From Shinella sumterensis (lineage in GTDB: Bacteria > Pseudomonadota > Alphaproteobacteria > Rhizobiales > Rhizobiaceae): 64,000 bases of DNA. The notes below the pieces were generated by a model. It was not told the DNA's origin. It made no database searches and saw only the letters and a program-made list of their open reading frames with translations. The DNA is taken from the NCBI RefSeq assembly GCF_004514425.2, contig NZ_MYFN02000016.1, forward strand, positions 32,198-96,197. The letters run 5' to 3'. Positions 1-7,972 of this stretch are shown here, piece by piece; position 1 is the first letter of the stretch; every line of letters starts with the position of its first letter. The position numbers were made by a program, and so were the translations under genes.

Positions 1-2
1 AC

Positions 3-611
3 AGGCACAGCACCACCGCACCGCCCGATGGCGACGATGACCACCGGCTGGTCATCCATCAGTTCGGGGCGACCGAGGCCGGCTTCTTCCGCACCTGCCG
101 CCTGCCGCGCTGCCGGCGGGCGCGGCGCTGCGCCGGCTGCCCTCGCCCGGGTGGTGAAGCGGACGCATTGCCCGACAGCGCCATACTTCCGCCCTGCATC
201 GTCACCGGCGCGGATATCCGGCGCCTGATCGACGGCGTCATGGACGTCGACCGCATAATCCGGGAGGCCTGGGGGCTGGTCCCCGGCGAAGAGGACGGCG
301 ATACGGCGGCGGACGGCGCAGGCGACCCCCTCGCCTTTCCGCCACCCGAAGGCCTGCCGCGCGCCCGCGAGCCGGGCCGGCACAATGGCCGGCGTGCCCG
401 GCGCGGCCGGGCGAAGGCTCAGGAGACGTATAACGCTCAGGAGACGCGCAGCGCTCAGGAGACGCCGAGCGCCTCGGCGGAAATCCAGAACACGGCGTCC
501 TGCGACTCGGCCGTTTCCAGCCAGACGAAATCGAGATGCGGGAATTCCTCTTCCAGGATTTCCCGGCCCGAGCCGATCTCGCAGATCATGCCGCCCTCGG
601 GGTTGAGATAG
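3..611 (+). CDS. Cys/Arg-rich hypothetical protein, 5' end outside window
   Basis: An open frame enters from the window edge and runs without a stop to the TAG at 609-611. I do not recognise the protein. Seen: a basic cysteine cluster (C-x5-C-x6-C-x2-C within CRLPRCRRARRCAGC) near the start, of a kind I associate with small rhizobial proteins; then an acidic middle (GEEDGDTAADGAGD) and an Arg-rich stretch followed by three AQET repeats. The last ~157 bases lie antisense to the 3' end of prmB, and that C-terminal part (serine-rich, no recognisable fold) looks like antisense read-through. The original stop may have been lost, possibly when the 18-bp repeat arose. The N-terminal half is more convincing than the C-terminal half. 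Confidence 0.4.
   Translation, partial: RHSTTAPPDGDDDHRLVIHQFGATEAGFFRTCRLPRCRRARRCAGCPRPGGEADALPDSAILPPCIVTGADIRRLIDGVMDVDRIIREAWGLVPGEEDGDTAADGAGDPLAFPPPEGLPRAREPGRHNGRRARRGRAKAQETYNAQETRSAQETPSASAEIQNTASCDSAVSSQTKSRCGNSSSRISRPEPISQIMPPSGLR
417..470. repeat. Three tandem 18-bp repeats over the prmB stop codon
   Basis: Units 417-434, 435-452 and 453-470 each begin GCTCAGGAGACG and then diverge in the last 6 bases. On the minus strand each unit carries a CTCCTGA, and the prmB stop codon (TGA, 455-457) is the one in the third unit. Units one and two therefore look like duplicates of the gene's own 3' end lying just downstream of it. On the plus strand the same repeat encodes three AQETxx hexapeptides. 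Confidence 0.8.
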
Positions 612-1372
612 GCGGGCGCGTCGGCAAGGATGCGGCGCACCAGATCGAGCCCGTCCACGCCGCCGTCATGGGCCATTTCCGGCTCGGCGCGGAATTCCGG
701 CGGATAGCCCGAGAGCGCCTCGTGGTCGACATAGGGCGGATTGGTGATGATGAGGTCGTAGGTGCGGCCTTCCAGCGGTTCGAAGAGGTCGCCCTGGAAC
801 AGCGTCACCTGTTCCTCGACATCGTGTTCGTCGAGATTGATCTTCGCCACCTCCAGCGCATCGGCCGAGAGGTCGACGGCATCGACCGCGGCATGCGGGA
901 AGAACTTTGCCGCCAGCACCGCCAGGCAGCCCGAGCCCGTGCAGATGTCGACGGCGCTCGTCACCGTCATCGGATCGGGCAGGAAGGCCGAGCCGTTCTC
1001 GCCGAGATATTCGGCAAACAGGATCTCGCCGATATGCGAGCGCGGCACGATCACCCGCTCGTCGACATGGAAGCGCACGCCCTGGATATAGGCGCGCCCG
1101 GTAATGTAGGACGAGGGCTTGCGCGTCGTCACCCGCGTCTCGATGCGCTCGGCGAGCAGCCGGCGCTCGTCGGGCAGCAGGCGGGCATCGAGGAAGGGAT
1201 CGAGCGCATCGATCGGCAGTTCCAGCGTGTCGAGCAGCAGATAGGCCGCGTCGTCGCTCGCCGTCGTCGTGCCGTGGCCGTAGCTGAGATCGGCGGCGTT
1301 GAAGCGCGAGATCGCATAGCGCCAGTAGTCGCGCAGCGTCACGAGTTCGGTTGTGATGTCTTGCTGTGTCAA
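455..1372 (-). CDS. prmB: 50S ribosomal protein L3 N5-glutamine methyltransferase
   Basis: S-adenosylmethionine-dependent methyltransferase of 305 residues that modifies a glutamine of ribosomal protein L3 (family knowledge). Seen: an N-terminal helical substrate-binding region (about 1-110), then the Rossmann fold with the SAM-binding stretch DICTGSGCLAVLAAKFFP and the catalytic NPPYVD motif typical of HemK/PrmB glutamine methylases. The phrase PEFRAEPEMAHDGGVDGLDLVRRI is PrmB-like; PrmC is shorter and normally sits beside prfA, which is absent here. It is divergent from the pseudouridine synthase gene with about 100 bp between starts, so the two may share a promoter region. Its stop lies inside an 18-bp tandem repeat. 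Confidence 0.92.
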   Translation of the reverse strand: MTQQDITTELVTLRDYWRYAISRFNAADLSYGHGTTTASDDAAYLLLDTLELPIDALDPFLDARLLPDERRLLAERIETRVTTRKPSSYITGRAYIQGVRFHVDERVIVPRSHIGEILFAEYLGENGSAFLPDPMTVTSAVDICTGSGCLAVLAAKFFPHAAVDAVDLSADALEVAKINLDEHDVEEQVTLFQGDLFEPLEGRTYDLIITNPPYVDHEALSGYPPEFRAEPEMAHDGGVDGLDLVRRILADAPAYLNPEGGMICEIGSGREILEEEFPHLDFVWLETAESQDAVFWISAEALGVS

Positions 1373-1473
1373 CGGTGGCCTCGTGTGCGCTATAGTATTC
1401 TCTGGACTGACCCGGCTTTAGAATGGCAAGGGCGGAGCGGTCAATCATAACCATAGAGGCTTTCCGCGACAGC

Positions 1474-2322
1474 ATGGCGAAGGATACGCGCAACAGGCAG
1501 AAACCGGCTCCCTCCCGCAAGGCAGGCGCGGTAGCGCGTGCGCCCGTCGTCGCCAAGCCGCGCCTGCCCGCAAAGCCGAAAGCGGCACCGGATGGCAAGC
1601 GCGTCACCCTGCCCCGTGCGCTCTCCAAGCTCGGCTTCTGCTCGCGCAGCCAGGCGGAAGCGCTGATCGCGGAGGGCCGCGTCACGGTCGCCGGCCGCGT
1701 CGTCACCGATCCCGAGACGTGGATCGACCTTGCCGAAACCGCGCTCGCCGTCGATGGCCGGCCGGTGGTCGCCGAGGCGCCGGTCTATCTCATGCTCAAC
1801 AAGCCGCGCGGCCTCGTCACCACCCGCCACGACCCGGAGGGCCGCCCGACGGTCTATGATTGCCTCGCGGGCGTCGAGCACGCCCATCTTTCGCCCGTCG
1901 GCCGGCTAGACAAGGCAAGCGAGGGCCTGCTGCTCTTCACCAACGACACGCAGTTCGCCAACGCGCTGCTCGATCCCGGGACCCATGTGGCCAAGACCTA
2001 CCACGTCCAGATCGACCGCCAGGCCGACGCTCCCTTGCTCGAGACGATGGCGCGCGGCGTCATCCATGACGGCGACGTCCTGAAGGCGCGCCGGGTGCGG
2101 CAGCTGCGGGCGGGCGAAAAGAACGCCTGGCTCGAAATCGAGCTCGACGAGGGCCGCAACCGCCATATCCGCCGCATGCTCGAAGCGCTCGGCGTGGAAT
2201 GCCTGCGCCTCGTGCGCGTCGCCATCGGCAACCTGCCGCTCGGCGATCTCGAAAAGGGCGCGGTACGCCCGCTGAGCGAGACGGAAGTGCGCAACCTGCG
2301 CAGCCTCACCCGCCGCCGATAG
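1474..2322 (+). CDS. rRNA pseudouridine synthase, RsuA/RluB family
   Basis: Converts a specific uridine in ribosomal RNA to pseudouridine (family knowledge). Seen over 282 residues: a basic Lys/Arg/Pro/Ala-rich extension (about 1-45), an S4 RNA-binding domain (PRALSKLGFCSRSQAEALI), then the catalytic domain with the signature GRLDKASEGLLLFTND, whose Asp is the catalytic residue, and the C-terminal GRNRHIRRMLEALG. An in-frame ATG lies 51 bases upstream at 1423; the start at 1474 (MAKDTRNRQ) is chosen because the intervening residues are not family-like, but neither start has a strong Shine-Dalgarno sequence. RluB, RluE and RluF cannot be separated by eye. Confidence 0.88.
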   Translation: MAKDTRNRQKPAPSRKAGAVARAPVVAKPRLPAKPKAAPDGKRVTLPRALSKLGFCSRSQAEALIAEGRVTVAGRVVTDPETWIDLAETALAVDGRPVVAEAPVYLMLNKPRGLVTTRHDPEGRPTVYDCLAGVEHAHLSPVGRLDKASEGLLLFTNDTQFANALLDPGTHVAKTYHVQIDRQADAPLLETMARGVIHDGDVLKARRVRQLRAGEKNAWLEIELDEGRNRHIRRMLEALGVECLRLVRVAIGNLPLGDLEKGAVRPLSETEVRNLRSLTRRR

Positions 2323-2386
2323 AATAGGTGAGCGGTCGGCGACATCCCCGCCGGAAAGGTCCGTGGCATAATGATCGGAAAGGGGC

Positions 2387-2417
2387 TTGATCCTCTAGTC
2401 ACTGGAGGAATTATCTT
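2387..2417 (+). promoter_or_regulatory. MerR-type metal-regulated promoter (19-bp spacer, dyad)
   Basis: A -35 box TTGATC (2387-2392) and -10 box TATCTT (2412-2417) are separated by 19 bp, the over-long spacing that MerR-family activators correct. Filling the spacer is a dyad CCTCTAG-TCA-CTGGAGG (2392-2408) with one mismatch. The layout is that of CadR/PbrR/ZntR/CueR operators. No divergent merR gene lies beside it; the only MerR gene in the window (at 18597) is of another subclass with its own operator. Confidence 0.72.
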
Positions 2418-2432
2418 CGAAGGACGATCATC

Positions 2433-2817
2433 ATGGAGTTCCGCATGCCCGCCCTCTCCCCGCTGTCCGGCCACGCTGCGGGTCGCGGGGCTTGCCATCG
2501 CCGGCCTCGGCGCGCTGTTTGCAGCCCATGCCCAGCACTATGTGGGCGCCTCCTGGCGCATCGGCTCGGCGGAAGGCCAATCCGGCGCCATCGTCGATAC
2601 CGGGCCGTTCCGCCGGTCGCGCAATCCGGTCTTCGTCGGTCAGGTCGCGCTGTTTACGGGTTTCGTCGTCGCCCGGCCGGATATCGTCCAACTCGCGCTG
2701 GCCGCGGCCGTGGTGCTGGCCGTGTGGTTGCAGGTCCGGGTCGAGGAAAAGGTGCTGGAACGGGATCTCCGCGAGCCCTACGCGGCCTACCGTGAACGGG
2801 TACGCCGATGGCTCTAG
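2433..2817 (+). pseudogene. Remnant of ICMT/CzcN-like membrane methyltransferase
   Basis: The frame ending at 2817 encodes the C-terminal part of an isoprenylcysteine-carboxyl-methyltransferase-like protein. Seen: the HYVGASWRIG stretch, GPFRRSRNPVFVGQ (SAM-binding motif of the family), a hydrophobic segment, and the closing EEKVLERDL-x-YRERVRRWL. No start codon exists in this frame between the promoter at 2387-2417 and the conserved part; the first ATG (2433) is in another frame. The long frame from 2371 begins upstream of the promoter, so that ATG is not credible. The N-terminal transmembrane helices of normal homologues are missing. I read this as truncated or frameshifted. CzcN/NccN of metal-resistance operons belong to this superfamily, which fits the MerR-type promoter. 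Confidence 0.55.
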
Positions 2818-2900
2818 GATCCGCCGAGCATCCTGGCGAGACCGTTGACGGTGTTGGCATTGCGCAGCGTGCCGATGCCGAGCTTGCGGGTCGTCACGGC

Positions 2901-3275
2901 TCAGCCCCTGCCGGCGCGCGACACGCGCCACAGCCGCCACGGCGCCCACCAGGAAAACCGGCGCTCCAGCGCCTCGGGCACGGGATCGAAACCATGCGTG
3001 CCGCCCGGGCCGCAGCGCGCGACGCGAAACAGCGTCATGAAGCCGCCCCGCCACAGGCCGTGGCGTGCGACCGCCTCATAGCCGTATTCCGAGCAGGTCG
3101 GCAGATGCCGGCAGGAATTGCCGATGAAGCCGGACAGCGTGAGCTGGTAGAGGCGGATGAGGCCCATGCCGAGAAGCCGGCCCGGTGTCTTGCGGAACGG
3201 TCCCGACCAGTTGCGGCCCTTAGAAGCCGAAGCCGAAGCCGGCGCGGCATGCCGGCAGTCCGGACCGTCGCACAT
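2901..3275 (-). CDS. yidD: Membrane protein insertion efficiency factor YidD
   Basis: Small membrane-associated protein thought to assist YidC-dependent insertion of inner-membrane proteins (family knowledge). Seen over 124 residues: a variable Cys/Ala-rich N-terminus, then LIRLYQLTLSGFIGNSCRHLPTCSEYGYEA, which carries the family's C-R-x-x-P-T-C-S-x-Y signature (split here by HL), and the RVARCGPGGTHGFDPVPE tail. The GTHGFDPVP segment is the usual C-terminal block. It starts 6 bp after the stop of the IscU-like gene and is probably co-transcribed with it. Confidence 0.93.
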   Translation of the reverse strand: MCDGPDCRHAAPASASASKGRNWSGPFRKTPGRLLGMGLIRLYQLTLSGFIGNSCRHLPTCSEYGYEAVARHGLWRGGFMTLFRVARCGPGGTHGFDPVPEALERRFSWWAPWRLWRVSRAGRG

Positions 3276-3281
3276 CGCGCT

Positions 3282-3728
3282 TCACCCGGCTTTTTCGAGC
3301 CGCTTCGCCTCGATCTGGCCGATGGCATCCACCACCGCATCGAAGGTCAGCATGGTGGAGGCGTGGCGCGCCTTGTAGTCCTTGACGGGCTTGAGGAAGC
3401 GCATTTCCTCGAAACGTCCGCCCGGGCCCTCGCCGTCGGCCTTCAGCATGGCCAGCATGTCCTCGCGCGCCCGGCGAATGTCCTCGACGGTGGCGCCGAT
3501 CACGTGGCGCGCCATGATGGAGGACGACGCCTGCCCCAGCGCGCAGGCCTTCACCTCGTGCGCGAAATCGCTGACCCGGTCGCCGTCGAGCTTGATATAG
3601 ACCTTCACGCGGGAGCCGCAGAGCTTGGAATGGGCGCCTGCCTCGGCATCCGCGTCGTCAAGCGTGCCGATCCGCGGAATGTTGCCGGCAAATTCGAGAA
3701 TGCGGCTGTTATAGATATCGTCCATCAT
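3282..3728 (-). CDS. IscU/NifU-N-like iron-sulfur scaffold protein
   Basis: Member of the NifU N-terminal/IscU family, on which iron-sulfur clusters are built or carried. Seen over 148 residues: a first conserved cysteine in HSKLCGSRVKVYIKLDGD, and a second in FAHEVKACALGQASSSIMARHVIG, matching the C-G-D and A-C-x-S blocks of IscU, though the Asp after the first Cys is Ser (CGS). The usual third cysteine is not in a recognisable place: the stretch EMRFLKPVKDYKARHASTM has the R-x-x-C region with His instead (KARHAS). Rhizobial homologues are often called iron-sulfur assembly scaffold protein. The start may be either of two adjacent ATGs (3728 or 3725). It leads a two-gene unit with yidD. Confidence 0.82.
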   Translation of the reverse strand: MMDDIYNSRILEFAGNIPRIGTLDDADAEAGAHSKLCGSRVKVYIKLDGDRVSDFAHEVKACALGQASSSIMARHVIGATVEDIRRAREDMLAMLKADGEGPGGRFEEMRFLKPVKDYKARHASTMLTFDAVVDAIGQIEAKRLEKAG

Positions 3729-3932
3729 GACCTGCTTTTCGCACTTTTTGCGAAATCTTCAATGATCCGGGGATATTATTCCGATCGGGTCGGGAAAAAA
3801 GCACGACGTGTCGCCTCCTGCCTCTTTCGCGACCAGTGATCCATACTATATGATAGCTCGTATTGGGGTGCGTGTTTTGCAAGAAGCGAAATGGCGGAAA
3901 GCGGACACCACCTGTTGTTTGGGAAACCGTGC

Positions 3933-4031
3933 CGGACGGTCAGCGCACTGTTAAGCGAGACCTGAAAGCCCCGGAGCCCGCCAACGGAACCCAAGCCTGC
4001 AGGGTTAGGCGAATGGCCAGTGGCGAGTCCG
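3933..4031 (+). other. Structured leader upstream of folE
   Basis: The 342-bp gap between the IscU-like gene and folE has no gene. Within it CGGAC (3933-3937) can pair with GTCCG (4027-4031), and CGCACT (3944-3949) with AGTGGCG (4019-4025, one bulge). Inside, AACCC (3988-3992) pairs with GGGTT (4002-4006). This makes a closed multi-stem element ending 39 bases before the folE start. Alphaproteobacterial folE genes can carry a THF-II riboswitch, but the conserved core of that class is not clearly recognisable to me. Confidence 0.35.
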
Positions 4032-4070
4032 AATACACGTCAGATAACCTGCAGAAAGGTCTCCACGACC

Positions 4071-4682
4071 ATGGACGCCATCGTAACGAATTTTCCGCGC
4101 CCCGAAGACCAGACGGATCGCCCCTCCCAGAAAGAAGCGGAGGATGCCGTTCGCGTCCTGCTTCGCTGGGCCGGTGACGACCCGGAACGCGAAGGCCTGC
4201 TGGACACGCCCAAGCGCGTGGCCAAGGCATACCGTGAGCTGTTCTCCGGATACGACCTCGCCGCCGAGGACGTGCTGGGCCGCACCTTCGAGGAAGTCGC
4301 CGGCTACGACGACATGGTGCTGGTGCGCGATATCCCGTTCTTCTCGCATTGCGAACACCATATGGTGCCGATCATCGGCAAGGCGCATGTCGCCTATCTG
4401 CCGAACGGCCGGGTGCTCGGCCTGTCCAAGATCGCCCGCGTGGTGGAAATCTACGGCCGCCGCCTGCAGACGCAGGAAACCATGACGGCGCAGATCGCCA
4501 AGTCGATCGACGAGACGCTCAATCCGCGCGGCGTGGCCGTGATGATCGAGGCCGAGCATATGTGCATGGCGATGCGGGGCATCCAGAAACAGGGCTCGAC
4601 AACGCTGACCACCACCTTTACCGGTGCCTTCAAGACCGAGCCGACCGAACAGGTCCGGTTCATGACCATGATACGAAGCTAG
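4071..4682 (+). CDS. folE: GTP cyclohydrolase I
   Basis: Converts GTP to 7,8-dihydroneopterin triphosphate, the first step of tetrahydrofolate (and pterin) synthesis. Seen over 203 residues: the zinc and active-site block [20 protein letters not shown], the [20 protein letters not shown] stretch, and the second zinc cysteine region [15 protein letters not shown], all intact. A GTG 51 bases upstream (4020) would extend the frame, but it falls inside the structured leader, whereas AAAGGT precedes the ATG at 4071; that ATG gives the family-like N-terminus. hisI follows 36 bp later, so they may be co-transcribed. Confidence 0.96.
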   Translation: MDAIVTNFPRPEDQTDRPSQKEAEDAVRVLLRWAGDDPEREGLLDTPKRVAKAYRELFSGYDLAAEDVLGRTFEEVAGYDDMVLVRDIPFFSHCEHHMVPIIGKAHVAYLPNGRVLGLSKIARVVEIYGRRLQTQETMTAQIAKSIDETLNPRGVAVMIEAEHMCMAMRGIQKQGSTTLTTTFTGAFKTEPTEQVRFMTMIRS

Positions 4683-4718
4683 GCGAAACGGCCGGCTTCG
4701 GAAGACGGAGCCGCCGCC

Positions 4719-5171
4719 ATGCCGATCACCTTCGACGCCCCTTCGAAAGACAAGGCCGAACTCGAGACCGGAACCGCGTTCACCCCGCGTTTCGACGAAA
4801 GCGGGCTTGTGACCGCCGTCGTGACGGATGCGAAGGACGGCGAGCTGCTGATGGTGGCGCACATGAACGCCCAGTCGCTGGCGCTGACCATCGAGACCGG
4901 CATCGCGCACTACTGGAGCCGCTCGCGCAACGCGCTCTGGAAGAAGGGCGAGACCTCGGGCAATCTCCAGACGGTGGTGGAACTGCGCACGGATTGCGAT
5001 CAGGATGCCGTCTGGCTGAAAGTGTCCGTGGCCGGCCATGACGCGACCTGCCACACCGGCCGCCGCTCCTGCTTCTACCGCACGGTCTCGAACGGACCCG
5101 ACGGCGCGGTGCTCACAATCACCGGCGGCGAGCCGCAGTTCGATCCGGCTGCCGTCTACAGCAAAAATTAA
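4719..5171 (+). CDS. hisI: Phosphoribosyl-AMP cyclohydrolase
   Basis: Opens the adenine ring of phosphoribosyl-AMP, the third step of histidine synthesis. Seen over 150 residues: [36 protein letters not shown], the metal-binding [12 protein letters not shown] and the zinc-binding [11 protein letters not shown]. It is a monofunctional HisI with no fused HisE, as usual in alphaproteobacteria. It follows folE closely; both are GTP/ATP ring-opening hydrolases, but they serve different pathways. No other his genes are nearby. Confidence 0.95.
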   Translation: MPITFDAPSKDKAELETGTAFTPRFDESGLVTAVVTDAKDGELLMVAHMNAQSLALTIETGIAHYWSRSRNALWKKGETSGNLQTVVELRTDCDQDAVWLKVSVAGHDATCHTGRRSCFYRTVSNGPDGAVLTITGGEPQFDPAAVYSKN

Positions 5172-5244
5172 GCATCTGCGCGATTTTCGTCCAGATTCGA
5201 GACGTTTTCACCAATTGGAAACCGTTCGAATTGCCTAATGGCTC

Positions 5245-5271
5245 GCATGGCGGCTTTTACCCCCGCCATGC
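5245..5271. terminator. Possible hairpin after hisI
   Basis: In the 349-bp gap between hisI and the patatin gene, GCATGGCGG (5245-5253) and CCGCCATGC (5263-5271) form a perfect 9-bp stem with a 9-base loop. No T-run follows on the plus strand, so it may end transcription only weakly or act as an mRNA 3' end. I see nothing else convincing in the gap (5172-5520). Confidence 0.4.
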
Positions 5272-5520
5272 GGATCACGAGATGGAAGCGCAACGCACTC
5301 CTGCATCAAGACCGGTCTCCAGCGCCACCCCGTGGATGACAGCGTCCCTGCAGGCACAGGCAAGCCCCCGGAAAATCGCGCATCCGCATCTTTTTTTCAC
5401 GTTGAAAGTTCCCCGCGATACGCATCGCCCTTATCCTGCCCTATATCCTGTATTCGCAGGTGTTGAAGCGGCGGAACCGGTCGCGTCACCGAGAGTTCCT
5501 TTGGGGAATGGAGGTCCGGA

Positions 5521-6486
5521 ATGCTGAACTGGAGTTTCAACCGCAGCCTGATGCCATCGGACGCATCCAATCCCGGCGACCCTACCCTCGACTCGCTCCC
5601 GCCCATGCCTGCACCCGCCCCGCCCCGCAAGTCCAAGATCGCACTCGCACTCGGCGGCGGCGCTGCCCGCGGCTGGGCCCATATCGGCGTCCTCAGGGCA
5701 CTGGAGGAAGAGGGCATCGAAGTCGGCATGATCGCCGGCACCTCGATCGGCGCCCTCGTCGGCGGCTGCTACTTGGCCGGCAAGCTCGATGAGCTTGAAA
5801 GTTTCGCACGCTCGCTCACCATGCGCCGCATCGCCAGCCTCCTGGATTTCACCATTCGCGGCTCTGGCCTGTTCGGCGGCATGCGGCTGACAAAGCGCAT
5901 GCAGGAGCATCTCGAAGACCTCGCGATCGAAGACCTCGACCGCCCCTTCGTAGCGGTGGCGACGGAAGTCAACAGCGGCCATGAAGTGTGGATCAACGGC
6001 GGCTCGCTGATCACGGCGTTGCGCGCGTCCTACGCCCTGCCCGGCATTTTCGAACCGATCAAATGCAACAACCGCACGCTGGTCGATGGCGCCCTCGTCA
6101 ATCCGGTGCCTGTCTCGGTCTGCCGCGCCTATGAAGAGCCGCTCGTCGTCGCGGTCAATCTCAACTACGACCTCTACGGCCGCTCGGCGGTGATCAAGCA
6201 CAGCGCCAGCCAGCAGAAGATCGACGAGCACAGGCAGGAAGACAGTGCTGCGCGGCTCGGCCTGACCGGCGTGATGGTGCAGTCGTTCAACATCATCCAG
6301 GACCGCATTTCCCGCGCGCGCCTTGCCGGCGACCCGCCGGATCTGGCGCTGCATCCAAAGCTCGCCGATATCGGCCTTTCGGAGTTCCACCGCGCCGGCG
6401 AAGCCATCGACCGCGGCTATCAGGAAGCCAAGGCGCGCATCGCCGAAATCCAGCGCATGCAGGAAGCGGTGCGAGCCGTGCGCTGA
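5521..6486 (+). CDS. Patatin-like phospholipase, RssA/NTE type
   Basis: Predicted lipid acyl hydrolase with a Ser-Asp dyad. Seen over 321 residues: the oxyanion-hole block LALGGGAARGWAHIGVL (about 43-59), the nucleophile elbow GTSIG, and the DGA motif in RTLVDGALVNPVP that supplies the catalytic Asp. All key residues are intact. There is no signal peptide; the first ~35 residues are a Pro/Ala-rich leader, so a cytoplasmic or membrane-peripheral location is likely. The strong Shine-Dalgarno GGAGG 6 bases before the ATG fixes the start. It is convergent with the CBS-domain gene, with a shared terminator between them. Substrate unknown. Confidence 0.9.
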   Translation: MLNWSFNRSLMPSDASNPGDPTLDSLPPMPAPAPPRKSKIALALGGGAARGWAHIGVLRALEEEGIEVGMIAGTSIGALVGGCYLAGKLDELESFARSLTMRRIASLLDFTIRGSGLFGGMRLTKRMQEHLEDLAIEDLDRPFVAVATEVNSGHEVWINGGSLITALRASYALPGIFEPIKCNNRTLVDGALVNPVPVSVCRAYEEPLVVAVNLNYDLYGRSAVIKHSASQQKIDEHRQEDSAARLGLTGVMVQSFNIIQDRISRARLAGDPPDLALHPKLADIGLSEFHRAGEAIDRGYQEAKARIAEIQRMQEAVRAVR

Positions 6487-6535
6487 GGCGCGGCGATATC
6501 AGGGAAAGCCTGCAGGAAGCTACATGACTAAAGGC

Positions 6536-6563
6536 GGGCGGAACGGCTAGGATCGTTCCGCCC
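6536..6563. terminator. Bidirectional hairpin between convergent genes
   Basis: GGGCGGAACG (6536-6545) and CGTTCCGCCC (6554-6563) form a perfect 10-bp stem with an 8-base loop, between the patatin gene (plus) and the CBS gene (minus). No long T-run follows on either side. Confidence 0.65.
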
Positions 6564-6595
6564 GAAACCGTTTCACCGGGCCGGTCGCGATTCGG

Positions 6596-7024
6596 TCAGC
6601 TCGCGATATAGGCCTTGATCGCCTCGGCCTCGTGCTTGATCGCGCGGATATGGGCTTTCACCACGTCGCCGATGGAGATGATGCCGACCAGCCGCCCGTC
6701 TTTCTCCACGGGAATATGGCGTGCGCGCAGCTTGCTCATCATTTCCATGATGTCTTCGACGGATTGCGCCTCGCCGCAGCGATGGACATTGCCCCACATG
6801 ATGGAGGAAATCGGCTTTTCCAGGCATTCCGCACCGTTGCGGGCCACGGCGGCAACGATGTCGCGCTCGGTCAGAATGCCGGAGATGCGGTCGTTGCGAT
6901 CCACGATGACGATGGCGCCGATGTGATTTTCATGAAGATAGACGGCAGCCTGCCTGACGGTAAGCTGTGGGCCGCCGGTCACGACGTTGCGGCCCTTCTC
7001 GTCCAGTATCGACTTTACATACAT
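6596..7024 (-). CDS. Two-CBS-domain protein
   Basis: Stand-alone pair of CBS domains (142 residues), modules that usually bind adenosine ligands and sense energy state. Seen: first domain around TVRQAAVYLHENHIGAIVIVD with GILTERDIVAAV, second around VEDIMEMMSKLRARHIPVEKDGRLVGIISIGDVVKA. No other domain is attached. Similar rhizobial proteins are annotated only as CBS domain-containing; the partner is unknown. GGGAGG five bases before the ATG supports the start. It appears to be monocistronic, separated from the rhomboid gene by 186 bp. Confidence 0.9.
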   Translation of the reverse strand: MYVKSILDEKGRNVVTGGPQLTVRQAAVYLHENHIGAIVIVDRNDRISGILTERDIVAAVARNGAECLEKPISSIMWGNVHRCGEAQSVEDIMEMMSKLRARHIPVEKDGRLVGIISIGDVVKAHIRAIKHEAEAIKAYIAS

Positions 7025-7210
7025 GCGTACCTCCCGTGTGCGTCATGACAGAGAGGCGGGGCACCCTTGCAGGAATGCCCTGCCAGTATGGTGAGACAGG
7101 CGTCGCTTCCTCCGTGCGTGTGCCGGTCCCTTCCGGTCTGCATGTGCGAACCGGAACTGCCTTATGGTGCGCCACGAAAACGGCGATTGCAAGACTGCTT
7201 GTGGATTGCG

Positions 7211-7972
7211 TCAATCCCGCCGGGCTTCGCTGTCCAGCCGGTCGAAGATCGGGAAGAACAGGAACCCGAAGAGGAAGCCGCCGATATGGGCCTCCCAGGC
7301 GATGGCCCCGCCGCCGCCGACCGAGCCGAAGACCTGGCCGACGCCGACGAGAAAGTTCGTGAGGAACCAGATGCCCGAGAAGACCAGCACCGAACGGTTC
7401 GACAGCGCCTCGGGGATCGAAAGCCGCCGGTTGAGATGGGCGAACTGCCGGCTGATGCGGCCGCTCGGCGAGAACACGAAGCGCGCCGCAGCGCCCATCA
7501 GGCCGGAGACGACGCCGGAGGCGCCGACGACGAGGATCATCTCGCCCCAGTGCAGCGCCGTGTGGAAGGCGACCGCCGCGATGGCGGATAGGCACCAGAA
7601 CAGGAAGAAGCGCGTGACGCCAATGCGCCGCACCACCGGCGCGCCGAAGGCGACCATCCAGAAGCCGTTGAACAGCAGATGCTCCCAACTGCCGTGCAGC
7701 AGCGAATAGGTGATCGGGCTCCACAGCCAGCTCAGGTCCTGATCGGCAAGCGGCACGGCATAGCGTGCGGGTATGAAGGCGAAGCGCAGGAGCACGCTCT
7801 CGTCGGCGGGCACCGACAGCACATAGGTTCGCACGGCATGGACGAGCGTCAGCAGGCCGAGCACGAAGACGAGACTTCCGGGAAGATTGAAGGCGGGCTC
7901 GCGCCTGCGCACGCCGTTCTCCTCATCATGCATTTCCACGCCGTCGTCACGCATTGCGAACCACCAACTCAT
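7211..7972 (-). CDS. Rhomboid family intramembrane serine protease
   Basis: Polytopic membrane protein of 253 residues from the chosen start. Seen: several hydrophobic helices, the conserved HGSWEHLLFNGFWM block, the catalytic Ser in GASGVVSG and the catalytic His in WEAHIGGFLFGFLF, so the Ser-His dyad is intact. The N-terminus is acidic (HDEENG) and cytoplasmic. The frame opens further upstream to 8125, but those residues have no membrane character; I start at 7972 (MSWWFAM), though the ATG at 7954 is also possible because neither has a clear Shine-Dalgarno sequence. Substrate unknown; no obvious client in the neighbourhood. Confidence 0.87.
   Translation of the reverse strand: MSWWFAMRDDGVEMHDEENGVRRREPAFNLPGSLVFVLGLLTLVHAVRTYVLSVPADESVLLRFAFIPARYAVPLADQDLSWLWSPITYSLLHGSWEHLLFNGFWMVAFGAPVVRRIGVTRFFLFWCLSAIAAVAFHTALHWGEMILVVGASGVVSGLMGAAARFVFSPSGRISRQFAHLNRRLSIPEALSNRSVLVFSGIWFLTNFLVGVGQVFGSVGGGGAIAWEAHIGGFLFGFLFFPIFDRLDSEARRD

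Noticed and set aside
2433..2795. Alternative open frame starting at ATG 2433
   Set aside because: It is not in frame with the methyltransferase motifs and encodes Arg/Cys-rich residues without a family; counted only as part of the remnant.
4020..4070. GTG start for folE 17 codons upstream
   Set aside because: It lies inside the paired leader; the ATG at 4071 has a Shine-Dalgarno and gives the family N-terminus.
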